64,000 nt of DNA from Eunapius fragilis (GCA_963681505.1 OY811971.1:22540462-22604461), one strand, 5' to 3'; positions 20,901 through 32,405 are shown, counted from the stretch's first letter. The notes: generated by a model from the sequence alone, not told the origin. Numbers and translations are program-made.

Positions 20901-22680
20901 ATCAAGGCTGCCTTGTAAGCAGTGTGGTGCAAGTCAAGACCAGGTGGAAAATCAATGCAGTCTTGAGGCAGCACTTGCACAAGCTACTGAGTCAGACCTG
21001 GCACTGTGGCTTCCAATTCTGACACCAACAGATCAAGAAACTCTTCAGAACAACGATCCAGCTCTTTCCAAGGTCATGGTCTGGGTTGAGAGTAATTCTT
21101 TTCCAAAGTCATTTCCAAAAGATGGGGGGTATTGGTTGCAGACCCTTTGGGCTCAACAGAAGTATCTAGTACTGCAAAATAGGGTTTTGTATAGGAGATG
21201 GGAGGATATCCCTGGTAAGGGGCTTAACAAATGTCTTCAGTTTGTCTTACCACAGGATCTGGTCCCTACTGTACTTGAACAGCTGCACAATGCACCATCT
21301 GGTAGTCACTTGGGTGTCTCAAAGACTGTAGAGAAAGTACGTTGTCGCTTCTACTGGCCAGGGCATGGACGAGACATAGTGAGATGGTGTGCTGCATGTG
21401 AAAGCTGTGCAACTCGTAAAGCACCGCCTACAAAACCAAAAGCGGCAATGCAAGCAGATCTTCCTTCAGGTCCATTTGAGCGTGTAGCAATGGATATCCT
21501 GGGTCCTCTACCAATCACCACCAGAGGTAATAAATATATCTTGGTAGTTGGGGATTACTTTACATAATGGGTGGAATCATTTCCCTTGGCCAGCATTGAA
21601 GCTGAAAAAGTAGCAGAAGTTTTTGTGCATCAATTTGTCTGTCGTTTTGGTACCCCAAATATCCTTCATACAGATCAAGGCCGAAATTTTGATTCTGCTC
21701 TTGTTAAAGCCATGTGCAAATTGTTGGGCATTAAGAAAACTAGAACTACAGCTTACCATCCACAGTCTGATGGTTTAATAGAACGGTTTAACCGTACCTT
21801 GTTAAACCTTCTAAGTATAGCAGCTAGAGAGGATACATGTAATTGGGATTCATACATACCCTTGCGGATGTTTGCCTACCGTACAAGTGTGCAGGAATCT
21901 ACAGGGTGCACACCATACCAGCTTGTTTTTGGGAAAGAAGTGAGGTTACCCATTGATGTCATGTTTGGCTTGCCCCCACATTATCCTCCTACAGAGATTA
22001 ACAAGTATGCCATGGGTCTCAGGCTGTGCTTAGACAGGGCATATCGGCAGGTTAGAGAGTACATGGGGTTACAACAAAGAAGGCAAAAAGTGCATTATGA
22101 CAAATTGTGCAATGGGAAGCCTTTCAAGATAGGTGACATGGTTTGGCTTCATTGTCCAGCAGTACCCAGAGGTAAATCCCCTAAGCTCCATTGTTATTGG
22201 CAAGGTCCTTACATCATACATAAGGTGCTCAGCGATATTCTTTATCAAATTCAACACAGGAACAATAAACGCAAGAGTATGGTGGTGCACTTTAATAGAC
22301 TTAAACCCTGTGTACAGTTGCCTCCTAATTTGTTATTGAATCAGACAGATGACCTACATGTAGCTGGACCTGGTGAAGAGCTACCGGTGGGGGAGGAGAA
22401 TGGCGATATTGATGGGGACATTCCAGCAGAGGCCTCGGAAACTGATGATGAGATAAACAGCAACATCGACAGAGAGATTCCAGCCGAGACCTCAGAAAGT
22501 GATGATGATATTGAGACTGAGGAGCTGCCAGTGGATCAGGGTGATCACTTGCAAGGTGCCGAAGATGTGACACATGATGAAGATGTACAATTGCCAGAAG
22601 ATGTTCCACCCAACCTCAGACGTTCGACAAGACACAGCCAGAGACCTGACAGATGGGGACAAAATATTTATGATCTATAG
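17923..22680 (+). pseudogene. Gag-Pol polyprotein of Gypsy element, one nonsense codon
   Basis: The natural start is MTEPERERRP just after the PBS; the open frame upstream of it is LTR and host exon. Gag has FSLWIKRVELYF and a CWHCGETGHLRRDC knuckle (about residues 243-256). The protease has LVDTGS (about 300). The RT has LDLASGYWQVE and YLDD (about 735). RNase H has DCDASLEGLG. The integrase has an H2C2 finger (HLGVSKTVEK...CESC) and the D,D,E core (MDILGPLP, HTDQG, LIERFN). The only visible defect is a TAA at 21568-21570, inside the integrase just after GDYFT where the related element reads GDYFTKW. The C-terminal tail is acidic. Confidence 0.92.
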
Positions 22681-22689
22681 TCCCCCACT

Positions 22690-22709
22690 TCTTATGAGGA
22701 AGGGGGTAG
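22690..22709 (+). promoter_or_regulatory. Polypurine tract
   Basis: ATGAGGAAGGGGG immediately precedes the 3' LTR, the expected plus-strand primer site. Confidence 0.8.
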
Positions 22710-22812
22710 TGTAGTGCATGCGCTATGACCTTTGTACTTGTATCTGTATTATATAAGCACGTATGTGATTCCATTAATGATCCTTTTTGCCACACCTGTA
22801 TCCGACGCTACA
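22710..22812 (+). repeat. 3' LTR of Gypsy element
   Basis: 103 bp, TGTAGTGCATGCGC...CGACGCTACA, followed by the TSD ATTTT. Confidence 0.93.
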
Positions 22813-22901
22813 ATTTTTATAACAGATCTCTACCCTTCCTGTATTACTTTGCGGTAATACTGATGCAGGAACCAGACTAACATCTCCATCAGTGCAAGGG
22901 C
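22813..22901 (-). pseudogene. SRCR-B first-half exon, 5' part
   Basis: After acceptor CCTTATCAG the frame reads CTDGDVSLVPASVLPQSN and TGRVEICYKN, the start of an SRCR domain, then runs into the retrotransposon. Joined across the TSD it continues in frame into 17797-17722. Confidence 0.8.
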
Positions 22902-22904
22902 CTG

Positions 22905-23430
22905 ATAAGGAATAAAATGGAATCTAGTACATCACTGCATGTATTTTATCATGCAGGTGCACAAAGTTAGTGATAGCATAAGTAGCCTGTATATGAAGCA
23001 TACTACGTTTTAATGCTTGCAGCTTAACATAGATGTATACTATATTAACTGCATAGTGCTTATTATGCTATTCATGGTATTTGTAGGAAAAAAAGCAAAT
23101 CGTTGTAAATGGACTAACAATATGGACACATAAATGTCAAATATTCATGAATATAATGTATTTTATACACCTCAACAAATTAAGAGTCAATGCAAGGAAA
23201 GGCTATAAGATTGGTGGAGTAATTGAACATTTCTTCATTTCTGAAATGTTTTTATACATGGTCCATGCATGAAGGAAACAAGGGTGAAATATAAAGGTAA
23301 AATGGGACGTTTTTATGAATAAACCAAGCTTGTGCATGCAAAATAAAACGACTATAAATTAGCATCAATTTCAAACACACATATCTTCCGAGCTAAACAA
23401 CCCATGTCCTTCACTTATTGCTACATCCTT
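22905..23430. other. AT-rich spacer, probably intron of the SRCR-B gene
   Basis: No domain, repeat or long ORF that I can support. Confidence 0.4.
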
Positions 23431-23640
23431 TCGCAATGGTGGTGTAAAAATCAAGGAAACAAGGATCTGTAATAGTAAGGGAAAATGTCATAGTCCTTTA
23501 TTTAGCCCGTTTGTACCATATACTATGTTCATTCAATATAGGACTATGATTAATATTTCAGGCCCTTGTTTCTTTGCTTTTTACACCACCATTGCCTTCA
23601 AATCCTTAAACTTTTTTTTTTCATAGATTGTTTTCTCATA
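23430..23640. repeat. End module B, diverged fold-back
   Basis: It has GCAATGGTGGTGTAAAAA and, inverted, TTTTTACACCACCATTGCC around an inner inverted pair (TGTCATAGTCC / AGGACTATGA). This matches the fold-back family of 47814-48104, with eroded outer ends. Confidence 0.65.
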
Positions 23641-23904
23641 TCTAATTATACGTCTTACACTAACCGTATGCATGTTGCCGATTGTAAATCATTTGCTACT
23701 GCTATAACTGTAGTTTTCTAGCTGGTTAGGTTATCAACAATTCTACGCTCGTGAAGATTTGGCCTTGTAATGATACGAGTTACGTTTAGTACGGCCCAAA
23801 TATACAATACAATTACCAAAAAATACATTCGACAATTTAATCACAGCAGGCACTCCTAAATCTAAATTTCCATTCTTTAAATGTGTTCCTATCCCAAGTT
23901 ATGC

Positions 23905-24150
23905 GTGGTCAAGGAGAAGAAGGAGGAGGAGGAAGATTATTCCGGGACAGGTACGAGGACGGGCAGTACCCTTTCGTTCTCAACAACCGCGCGGTTTGCA
24001 ACATGAAACAAAGGACGAAATTACGCACTTTCGTCTTCTCGTTCGATAAAACAACTAGCTAAACGATCCGATCGTCAGGAGTCTTGTTATAATGTGTCGC
24101 GTGTTTCTAATGATTTCATAGTCTGGTCAAATTCTATACAGAGCTCTTTC
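23905..24150 (+). repeat. End module A
   Basis: It begins with a GAA/GAG-rich tract, then ACAGGTACGAGGACGGGCAG, CAACCGCGCGGTT, CGATCCGATCGTCAGGAGTC and TTTCATAGTCTGGTC, then TTCTATAC followed by AGAGCTCT, a short palindrome where other copies carry a hairpin. Confidence 0.65.
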
Positions 24151-25335
24151 ATGATCACATGACGCGTGGGCTTTAATTGCTTTATTGTCAGCCGTACTGA
24201 TGCTCGGGTTTATAATTTACTATGGAAATATATGGGCGTATGCTCGGTTTTGGCATAGATATTATACGGAAGGGATTGGAAACGGATCACGTGATGCAAT
24301 ACATTGCATAGGCTGGCTTACGGCCTGTCACTGTAGGATCAATTAACACGTTTGCCACTGCGTTTCAGATACTTTTTCGAAGAAAACCGGTCGTTGTGTA
24401 TAGTTTGAGGCTTTTTCCTTTATTCTGTCACTTGCTTAAGAGGTATGGATATTAGTAGATATGTTTTTATGACTGTAAATGATTTTAGACCCGAGTTTTT
24501 TTAAAGACCCGCGTTCCGTGTCTTTGCGAAGCCTTTGTGGGCGTGTAGGAAACGTTAGCGTTGTCATATTGGCTACTTTATTGTAGAATCGAGTGGAGCT
24601 TCGTGAGACAAATCGAACTGGCTAGGTATTATCTCAAAAGCTCTTGGCGCACTTTAGATGCCCACAACCAGTCTCATGTCAAAATCTTTATTGCCAACTT
24701 TTGTACGAGTGTACAACACGCATTTGAGATAATACCTAGCCAGTTCGATTTGTCTCACGAAGCTCCACTCGATTCTACAATAAAGTAGCCAATATGACAA
24801 CGCTAACGTTTCCTACATGCCCACAAAGGCTTCGCAAAGACACGGAACGCGGGTCTTTAAAAAAACTCGGGTCTAAAATCATTTACAGTCATAAAAACAT
24901 ACACATACCTTTTAAGCAAGTGACAGAATAAAGGAAAAAGCCTCAAACTATACACAACGACCGGTTTTCTTCGAAAAAGTATCTGAAACCATAGATATTA
25001 TCCGCCATTTTATTTTATTTTTCCTGCATGGATGGAACCTGTTGATTGGTGTTAAAGACTTCCGTTTCCAATCCCTTCCGTATAATATCTATGGTTTTGG
25101 TACTTTTGATATGTATAAATCGCGCTCCGAGGGCACATGTAAAAATCATATTTTTAAAAATGTTAGTCTAGTGTTAGACCATAATAATGCATTTTTAAAC
25201 GACACTATGAAGTAATGTTACGTACCAAACTAAGCATAAGCCCATACTTCGCCATAGTAAACGAGCACCAATATGGCGGACTAATTAGAAGATGAATGCT
25301 ATTAAGTCGCGCGATGAAAGAGCTCTATATGAAAG
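24141..25335. mobile_element. Large fold-back element, nested inverted repeats
   Basis: The inner arms 24368-24640 and 24720-24988 are near-perfect inverted copies (outer edge GATACTTTTTCGAAGAAAAC). Further out are the pair ATTATACGGAAGGGATTGG (about 24262) and its complement (about 25075), and a diverged pair containing GAGCTCTTTCAT (about 24145 and 25320). Total symmetry spans about 1.2 kb. The 75-aa ORF inside spans the arm and is an artefact. No transposase is present. Confidence 0.8.
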
Positions 25336-25398
25336 TTTCTAGCGAAACTTCCGATAATTCCAGCAGACCCATTTTCCCAGGGTGGTGTATCAGGATCC

Positions 25399-25520
25399 TC
25401 AAATGGTGTCAACTTGTGGAGGTGGAGGTGGGGTTGCATCTACTGGTGGAGCATGCGAGTGGAAATGGAAAAGGGGATGTCCCAACATGGATGTGTGGCA
25501 AGAGGGGGTGCCCTGATTGA
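25399..25520 (-). pseudogene. Pro-rich coding-like segment
   Basis: The minus frame has SMLGHPLFHFHSHAPPVDAT then PPPPPQVDTI. A related segment in opposite orientation lies at 26475-26693 (MLGRPHHYK ... NNSPAPPVDVPLPQVHTI). They probably derive from the Pro-rich gene seen in the 47.8-51.4 kb unit or a similar element gene. Function unknown. Confidence 0.35.
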
Positions 25521-25534
25521 AGGAAAGAAGAAAG

Positions 25535-25730
25535 AAGAGGAGTAGGTGGAGGAGGAGAAGGAAGAAGGGGCGGAGAAGAATAGGAAGAGGATTAGGAGGG
25601 AGGAACCAACGCAAAACGGTTATTATTATTGCCGGAATAGTGATCACAAGAAAGAGGGAAATATCCGATTCAAGGTCGTCCCTCAGACGCGAGTCACGTT
25701 TTTAATGACTTCATTATACGATATAAATCA
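25535..25730 (+). repeat. End module A, diverged
   Basis: A GGAGGAGAAGGAAGAAG tract is followed by GTCCCTCAGACGCGAGTCAC and TTTTTAATGACTTCATTATA. The last words match 57086-57130 (CTAGACGCGAGTGGCG...TTTTTAATGACATTCAT). Confidence 0.5.
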
Positions 25731-26474
25731 TATATGAAATCTTCTTTTAATATTCTACATACACTAAAGTATAGCAGGCCAGTGTGAAAATTTTGCCATT
25801 GCAATGCAGAATGCATGGAACCATAATTTCATACATGGTGATCCCCAGGCTTTACAATAAAAAGGTAGTACGCATGCTATTTGCTTTGTTTCACTGCATA
25901 CAACTATAAAAAGTAATCTCAATTTACAATTGTATAGCTAGTCATACGTTTACTAGTAAGGGAATGAATTTATAGCACATACATGTACATGAGAAAAGGA
26001 TAGAATTGAATTGCTTCTAATTTCTACATGCATGCACATAGTGGTTGCAGCCCTCAGCCCGTGACGCATTTGCTAAATGAGTTGTCTATTCACTCTGATA
26101 CTCATCCACTATGCAAGGTAATCCGAATTTCATAAGCATACACAAGCCATTGCGCAAATATGCGGTACGTTCACGTGATGATTCTGACACAGAAGTTAGA
26201 AGGTACTGCACCTTTTTTTGCATGCTTATGAGGTGTTTTAGATTAGGCCCTGGAAACATAGGTTCTTGACCTCTTCACTTTGTCACTGCATTGTTTCCAT
26301 AGTGACTTCACCAAACAACCTCTCTATATACAACAAGAGACCATGGCATATATAAATTTCTTCATAGGGTTTTCAAATTCTATACACTACTGACTAATTG
26401 CCTGACAGCACACATGACTGATTAGTAGGTGCTGATTATGTCCAGCTCTACACTAGCTTCATCAAGTTCCCTTC

Positions 26475-26693
26475 ATGTTGGGACGTCCACACCACTACAA
26501 GGCCCTTGCCCCTTCACATCAAGGAACCCCCTTTCTATGCATGCCGTACTTCCACGTTGGAACCCCCCCCCCCCCCCCCATATTTTGGACCATTCCATTC
26601 AGTAGTTGCCCCTTCCGACCCTCCACATATAATAACTCTCCTGCTCCACCTGTAGATGTTCCGCTTCCACAAGTACACACCATTTGTGGATGA
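26475..26693 (+). pseudogene. Pro-rich coding-like segment with poly-C
   Basis: See 25399-25520. It is interrupted by a C17-type homopolymer at about 26563-26579 that would shift any frame. Confidence 0.3.
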
Positions 26694-26869
26694 TCACCAC
26701 CACCTTCGCACCTGGGAAGAAGGGTCTGGTATTGTTGCAGTCTGATTAGACTCCATCCACATGCTATGAATATGGGTAATCACGTAGTTTCAATTTTATG
26801 AACTACGTGTAGGAGGGTGTGAGAATGGCAATAACACCACTAAGGTGAATGATCTTATATCTCTGAATC

Positions 26870-27120
26870 AGGCAATAAAAGCATTTTCTGAGAAAGTTGA
26901 TGGCATATTGGATCAGAAGGCAAAAGTGGTGAAAAATGGAAGGAACCAAGGGTGTAATAATTAGGGGAAATGTAATAATCCTATAATTCGCATATTTATA
27001 GGACATTATGTTTGTATGTGAAATATAGGACTATTACACTGTTTGCTTTTAGACCCTCTATTGCCTTGCAATCATACGCCCCGAACTTTCTCATAGAAAA
27101 TGTTTCAAAACTGTACTTCA
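26870..27120. repeat. End module B, decayed
   Basis: AAGCATTTTCTGAGAAAGTT and, inverted, AACTTTCTCATAGAAAATGTTT enclose an inner inverted pair (AATAATCCTATA / TATAGGACTATT). Same fold-back family, strongly diverged. Confidence 0.55.
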
Positions 27121-27661
27121 AAAGAAAATAACTGTGGAAACGCAATATTGTGCAATTGAACAGATCAATTGCATGGCTTTCATGGAGAGAAAGAGATGGT
27201 ACCACTGTTGTGACAGCAACTGTAATGAGAATTTAGTTTCAACTGGAGAGCGACACAACCGGAAGGACTGTAGCATATTAAAAATCTCTTTGTTTTAAAA
27301 TGACTCACTTGAATACATTTTATATATGTGCACATTGGTACGAGAAATTACAACATAAATTTCACCTGGGAGAGAAGTCATTTGATAGAATGAGCATGCA
27401 CAAAACTATTGAGTAACTCAAACATACAGAATAGGGAACAAATTTATTAAATAGAGAAATGTGATACGAATGCTGTCATATCTTTATATTGAAAAAAATT
27501 AGATAATGTCCAAATTATCCTACATAAAATGTAAATTGTCATCCTGGTTCTAAAGCAAACACATTTCTTACTATATTTTTAGTAAAAATTTACCGCATCA
27601 ATATGTATACACATACATCGTACACTGTGCAGACCCAAACTGTTAATTACATAAACATATT

Positions 27662-27843
27662 TCACGAACTTTTTAAGTAACAGAAGACAGCAGCATCCTG
27701 ACTGTGGTCACAGTTTGTTGAGCCAAGAACATCATTGCCACGAGAGCAGTTCAAAAGTGATGATTCAAGGCCTGTACAATTAAGACCACTAAATAGGATG
27801 CTGCCTGTTCCTGACTTTCGACTAGAATCAGTATTTGGAATTC
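27662..27843 (-). CDS. SRCR-A gene, terminal exon (second half of SRCR domain)
   Basis: After acceptor CTGTACAG the frame reads [36 protein letters not shown] and [12 protein letters not shown], then YLKSS and a stop. The Cys spacing is that of an SRCR domain, and the protein ends directly after it. It follows the exon 27896-28066 through a 52-bp intron. Expected to be a secreted or cell-surface binding module. Confidence 0.85.
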
Positions 27844-27895
27844 CTGTACAGATAGTGAAAAGCATGATACTGTAGCACATAAATGTACCCCTTAC

Positions 27896-28066
27896 CATAA
27901 TAGCCCAATTGTCGACAAACAACTGTTGCATCAAGCATATCCCATGATGAGTCGGCAAAAACTGTACCCCATTTATTGTTATAGCACACCTCTAGCCTGC
28001 CTGATATAGCTGATAGTTTGGAATAATATGATGAAGATAGACGAACAGCTCCAGTAACACACTTAT
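27896..28066 (-). CDS. SRCR-A gene, first half of SRCR domain
   Basis: From acceptor TTTAACCAG to donor TATG|GTAAGG. It encodes [35 protein letters not shown] and [13 protein letters not shown], a canonical SRCR start (vRL..g....GRlEV.y...WGtVc). It is in phase with the next exon. The upstream LDLa exons at 29115-29234 and 30735-30830 may belong to the same gene. Confidence 0.88.
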
Positions 28067-28538
28067 CTGGTTAAAAAGTAATGAATAGTAATATTATTTT
28101 TAAAAATTATTTTATAATAATGACATATTAAATAGCATGAATATACAGAAACAACACTGATAAATACAAAGTGCAGCTCTACAGTACACAAGCTGTCCTA
28201 GAGAGGATAGCTGTAGCATTAGCCCTGACCAGGTGGAGATTCAGTCGGCCATAGATCTCATTAAGTTCATGTACGATGGACTTTGGCCGACACATGGAAG
28301 TGGCAAGTCTAGAGGCTACAGAGGAGATAATGGCAGTGGCTACTTTTCCCCAAGCTCCATATGTTTAAATTACCATACTCTGATAGGGACAGATATCCAT
28401 CCTGGAAAGTAATATCACGTGATGCACCACTTTTTTGCCAACATGATAAAAAGTGTTTAGCCTGTGTATCTGTGCAGTTAGATTTTCAATATCATATGTG
28501 GTTATTGTTTTAAAGTCAAGTAAATAAACATTAAATCG

Positions 28539-28829
28539 ATGCCAATTATTTTTTCATCCAACTATCACGATCTCCACTGTAAGCACTACGCTAAGTGGTC
28601 TGACGTTCCATACATGAAGGAGTCTCCTTTTTATAAAATCCTGAGGAACATAACTGCTGGAGGAAAGAAACAAACCTGCGTGGATTGCATTAAAGACACC
28701 TTTCATACAGATAAAGGTATTGGCGTGTTTGCCCCTGCATCCTCCATTGACTGGACTTCTCAATCTCATGCAACTTATCACAGGTCAACTGTGTTTAACT
28801 TTTTTTCAACACATATTGGAAGGGGTTAG
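28539..28829 (+). CDS. Unassigned 96-aa ORF
   Basis: An ATG-started plus-strand frame (MPIIFSSNYHDLHCKHY...) with four Cys but no recognised motif and no clear splice signals. It sits inside what would be an intron of the minus-strand SRCR/LDLa gene. It may be chance. Confidence 0.2.
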   Translation: MPIIFSSNYHDLHCKHYAKWSDVPYMKESPFYKILRNITAGGKKQTCVDCIKDTFHTDKGIGVFAPASSIDWTSQSHATYHRSTVFNFFSTHIGRG

Positions 28830-29114
28830 ACGTCAAATTGTATGAACATTAGACCAGCAGTACTTCAACTATATAAATTAGTTCCAAGGTTAGCAGAAAA
28901 CCCTATAGCTTTGATAATTGTAAATCACAATCCCTTGTACAGTGTGTGAAAACACAAATGGTTTGTGAGTCAGAATAAGTGGAATTTTTTTGTGAACCTG
29001 AACAAAGCTCTTTAGCCACTCAGCAATATAATACTTTGGATCATGTACCATGCACACAATCATCAGGCAGAGGAGCAATAATTTAATAGTATTGCAACGT
29101 CCATAAAAACTCAC

Positions 29115-29234
29115 ATGTGCATGCGTTTTCATCACTGTTGTCATTACAGTCATTGGAGATGTTATTGCAGGCCAATGTTGAGTCAATGCATATTAATGTA
29201 TTAAAGCATTGAAATTTGCTGATATCACAAAAGC
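29115..29234 (-). CDS. LDL-receptor class A module exon
   Basis: A 120-bp exon between acceptor CCATTCAG and donor ACAT|GTGAGT. It reads CDISKFQCFNTLICIDSTLA, then CNNISNDCNDNSDENAC: six cysteines and the acidic Ca-binding DNSDE motif of LDLa repeats. A phase-compatible single-module exon is typical of extracellular mosaic proteins. Confidence 0.88.
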
Positions 29235-30040
29235 CTGAATGGTCAAAGATAGAAAACAATAATAAATTCTTAATTATAACATTTAATCTCCCTGGTCCTA
29301 AACATAGGACCAAACTTCAACATTTATCCTAAATTGAAATTGAATTACTTAACAACCATAGTTGTTACTTGACACTACATAGTTAATTTACAAATTGTCA
29401 AATCACTCAATTGGTCCGAAAAATCCAAGTAATTGGATGCAGTCCTTAAAAATGCATTAAGAAAAATATCTGCAGAAAAATGCATGACAAATTTAACCTT
29501 TTTGAAATGTTTAATGAAGCGTGATGTGTGTGCTACTTTATTAATTCTTTGGCAGTTCAAACTTTATTCCTGTTTTCTATACGGTACTCTTATTTAGCTA
29601 TTACCAAATGGCAAATGCATGTTGCGCATTCAGCTTTCAAGCCAACAACCTCAAACATTGAAATGTACTTTTTCTTTGGATTGTGTCAAAGACTAGTCCA
29701 ATCTTTTTGAAGGTCGTTATGATTTATCTTTTTGGTACTAGAAGTTGCTTTGCTAATGTATTGACTGTATCCATAATATATAATTGCAAGGATCATGATG
29801 GATGTACCAGTTTTTTCTGTTTTATTCTCAGTTCATATATGGGTTAGCTAAAAATTAACTTGCATCATATTAAGTTAATTAACTACATTCCAACAATATC
29901 ATTTTTTAATCGCCATCATGTACTGTCCAAAGACACTGACTCATGACTGCTTGTGGTTGTTCAGGGTGACAAAATTCTGAAGCAAGACCAGGTAAATCAT
30001 TGCTATGAAGAAGTAAAAAGGGAGTCGAACTTTGTAGGTA

Positions 30041-30295
30041 TTATACGCATGAGCATGGACGTATATTTACAATATTAAATTCTGCTGAGGTCCTTGTCAT
30101 CAACCTCTTCCTCATGGAAGATTCTTCACTCTCATCTTCAGTATCATCATTGACTGGCAAATGAATATTATCATCGTCCTGAAGTACTTCACGGGGGCGG
30201 GGTGGAGGGGTTTGTTTCCCCTTTGCAGGTAGGTGCTGAGGCCCAACGACATGCGGCGAACAATGCCTCTCGTGGATTCTGTCGTGGAACCCCAT
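30041..30295 (-). CDS. Unassigned acidic ORF
   Basis: The ATG at 30295 opens MGFHDRIHERHCSPH. An acidic run (NDDTEDESEESS) and a basic MRKRL follow before the stop. Composition looks coding, but no family is recognised; it could be the tail of an element gene lying in the intron between the LDLa exons. Confidence 0.3.
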   Translation of the reverse strand: MGFHDRIHERHCSPHVVGPQHLPAKGKQTPPPRPREVLQDDDNIHLPVNDDTEDESEESSMRKRLMTRTSAEFNIVNIRPCSCV

Positions 30296-30734
30296 ATTAT
30301 AATTCCCACTACTAAATAATTCCTACTGTGTTAAGTGCCAAAGGCGTGCCTTACAACCCCCTTCTTTCCATTGGTCTGTTTATCTTCCTGACAATACTTG
30401 TGAAGTTGCTTCGTAAACACATCCATTTACCAATAACTTGCGGTTTTTCTTTTCACTGTACAATAAGTACATCTCGATCGAGCCCGCATAGTAAGGAGGA
30501 TGTAAAATTTTCTACTATGAAAACTACTACTACAGGCAGTAGAATTTATATTTTATTCTTCTCACACATCGTTTGCTAATTTTTACTTGCATCCTACACA
30601 TAGGATGATCGTCCTACGCATAGGACATCGGGAGATTAATGGTTAAGGCACTTCATGCCCATTTCAAACACCTCTAAATAGTAACTATAAAAACCAGTGG
30701 CACATACTTATTTTTACGCACATTGGATCCTTAC

Positions 30735-30830
30735 CACATCCAAATTCATCACTATTGTCTCCACAGTTGTTTGATCTGTCACACTTCAGTGCTTTGTTGA
30801 TACAATTTCCATTGTTGCAGGTGAATAGAC
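30735..30830 (-). CDS. LDL-receptor class A module exon
   Basis: It encodes [20 protein letters not shown] then [11 protein letters not shown], with the LDLa Cys pattern and DNSDE calcium motif, ending at donor GTG|GTAAGG. The start lies near the acceptor-like ATTCAAG. It is probably an upstream module of the SRCR-A gene. Confidence 0.85.
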
Positions 30831-31029
30831 TTGAATTTTGAAATAGCAGGAACCTATATATATGTTCAAATATAAGAATATGCACACAAATTCTAACAGA
30901 TAATAATACCACCAGTCGAAAAAAAGAAATGTTATATTTCGTAATGCAAAATTTTGGGATTTGGAACGCCTCTACCTTCAGCAACATGTACATATGTGTA
31001 TATGGGACAGTCTCCGAGAAAATGATACA

Positions 31030-31290
31030 TCGCTATGAGGAACTACGATAGTAGTTCCGATATAGAACTTGACCCGGGTCGTGAATATCATTAAGAAAAC
31101 GCGACCATCATATAACTCGCGTACCAAGAAACGGATAGTGTTGCTCTTTGTTCCTATCGAACCAGAAAGCAAAGACGGTCATTTTAATGTTTTATTCCAG
31201 TCTTAGAACTGTTCGCTTCAAGAGAACAAAAAAGCTCGTGTTTTTCCCCGTCCCCAGGCCAATTCTTCTCCGTCGTCGTCGTCGTCTAAT
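31030..31290 (-). repeat. End module A with terminal hairpin
   Basis: On the minus strand: a GAC-type tract (CGTCGTCGTCGTCGTC on plus at about 31270), TCTAAGACTGGAATAAAAC, then TTAATGATATTCAC and TTCTATATC, followed by the hairpin GGAACTAC-TATC-GTAGTTCC (31033-31052). Confidence 0.7.
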
Positions 31291-31633
31291 TCTCGCGCGA
31301 GTACAACTCGGGATAGGAATGGTTTTAAAGAGCGCAAGTTATACCAATCGCTTTAGAATCTCCTGAAAGGACATCTTCAGGTATCAGATATATGAATAAA
31401 GCATAAAACTGATATTCGTAATCATTACGTAATGCGCAGTGTTAAATTGAAGCGTTCTCATGCGACATTTACGTATATTTAGAATTGTGCAATCAAAAAG
31501 AGGAGAGCTAAACACCGAGACGACGAGTTAGAATTCTCCCGCTTCCGTACAGTGATCCCAAATAAAAGTGGGCGTCTGTCGTGACGGTAATTGAATCGTG
31601 GGGGGGGGGGAACTTGCCATAATCGATAAAAAA

Positions 31634-31770
31634 TGATAACAAAAAAATAGAGGAAACAAGTAAAGAAAAACATTCTCTGACGAGAAAGTTGGTGGGATAT
31701 AGGAATTGGAGGCAAAGGTGGTGTAAAAAGGAGGGGAACAAGGTTTTGAGAAAAGGGTAATGAGACAATA
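31634..31770. repeat. End module B, one arm
   Basis: ACAAGTAAAGAAAAACATTC, then GAGAAAGTTGGTGGG and GGCAAAGGTGGTGTAAAAA: one arm of the fold-back family, about 350 bp from end module A at 31030-31290. Confidence 0.65.
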
Positions 31771-32145
31771 AGCCTTTGCTTTTTCTAAATCGTCTTGTGC
31801 ACTTTTATCATGCACACACAAACACAAGCAAGTGTGTTGTGTGTACGTATGTACTATTTCTGGTGTGGTGAGAGTAGGTATGTGAGTGTGTGGGTGTGTG
31901 CATGTGCTTAAAAGTACATGTTCGGACCTTTGTGGCCTGGGTAGCCACGCTGTTAGGGAGTTAAGTCGAGAGATGATGAAGAAGAGGTCTAGAGCCAATT
32001 ATTAAACATCTGGTTACTAAATTGTCAGGTGTTGCCATGTGCACTTAATACACTAACACAAACACATGCACATACAGGTACAGAAGCATCAGCTATATGC
32101 TGCCTCAGAAATCTAAATTCCATTTACTCCATCTCGTTTATACAT

Positions 32146-32405
32146 TTGTATGTATGTATGTATGTATGTATGTATGTATGTATGTATGTATGTATGTATG
32201 TATGTATGTATGTATGTATGTATGTATGTATGTATGTATGTATGTATGTATGTATGTATGTATGTATGTATGTATGTATGTATGTATGTATGTATGTATG
32301 TATGTATGTATGTATGTATGTATGTATGTATGTATGTATGTATGTATGTATGTATGTATGTATGTATGTATGTATGTATGTATGTTTGTATGTATGTATG
32401 TATGT
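32146..32405 (+). repeat. (GTAT)n microsatellite, about 260 bp
   Basis: About 64 tandem tetranucleotides with one interruption (TTTG near 32384). All long Cys/Met/Tyr/Val or His/Thr/Tyr ORFs here are products of the repeat. Confidence 0.98.

Larger units (their letters stand above)
17803..22812 (+). mobile_element. Ty3/Gypsy LTR retrotransposon, nearly intact, 5,010 bp
   Basis: It has two 103-bp LTRs (TGTAG...CTACA) differing at two positions, a PBS, one gag-pol frame and a polypurine tract, flanked by a 5-bp TSD. The unusually short LTRs still contain TATATAAGCA, a TATA-like box. The two LTR differences and a single nonsense codon in pol imply a recent insertion. It interrupts an SRCR exon in antisense orientation. 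Confidence 0.95.

Noticed and set aside
24561..24788. 75-aa ORF in the 24-25 kb palindrome
   Set aside because: It spans the inverted arm and loop, with no motif.
31479..31998. Phe/Leu-rich minus ORFs
   Set aside because: They overlap module B and AT/GT-rich simple sequence; no splice or domain support.
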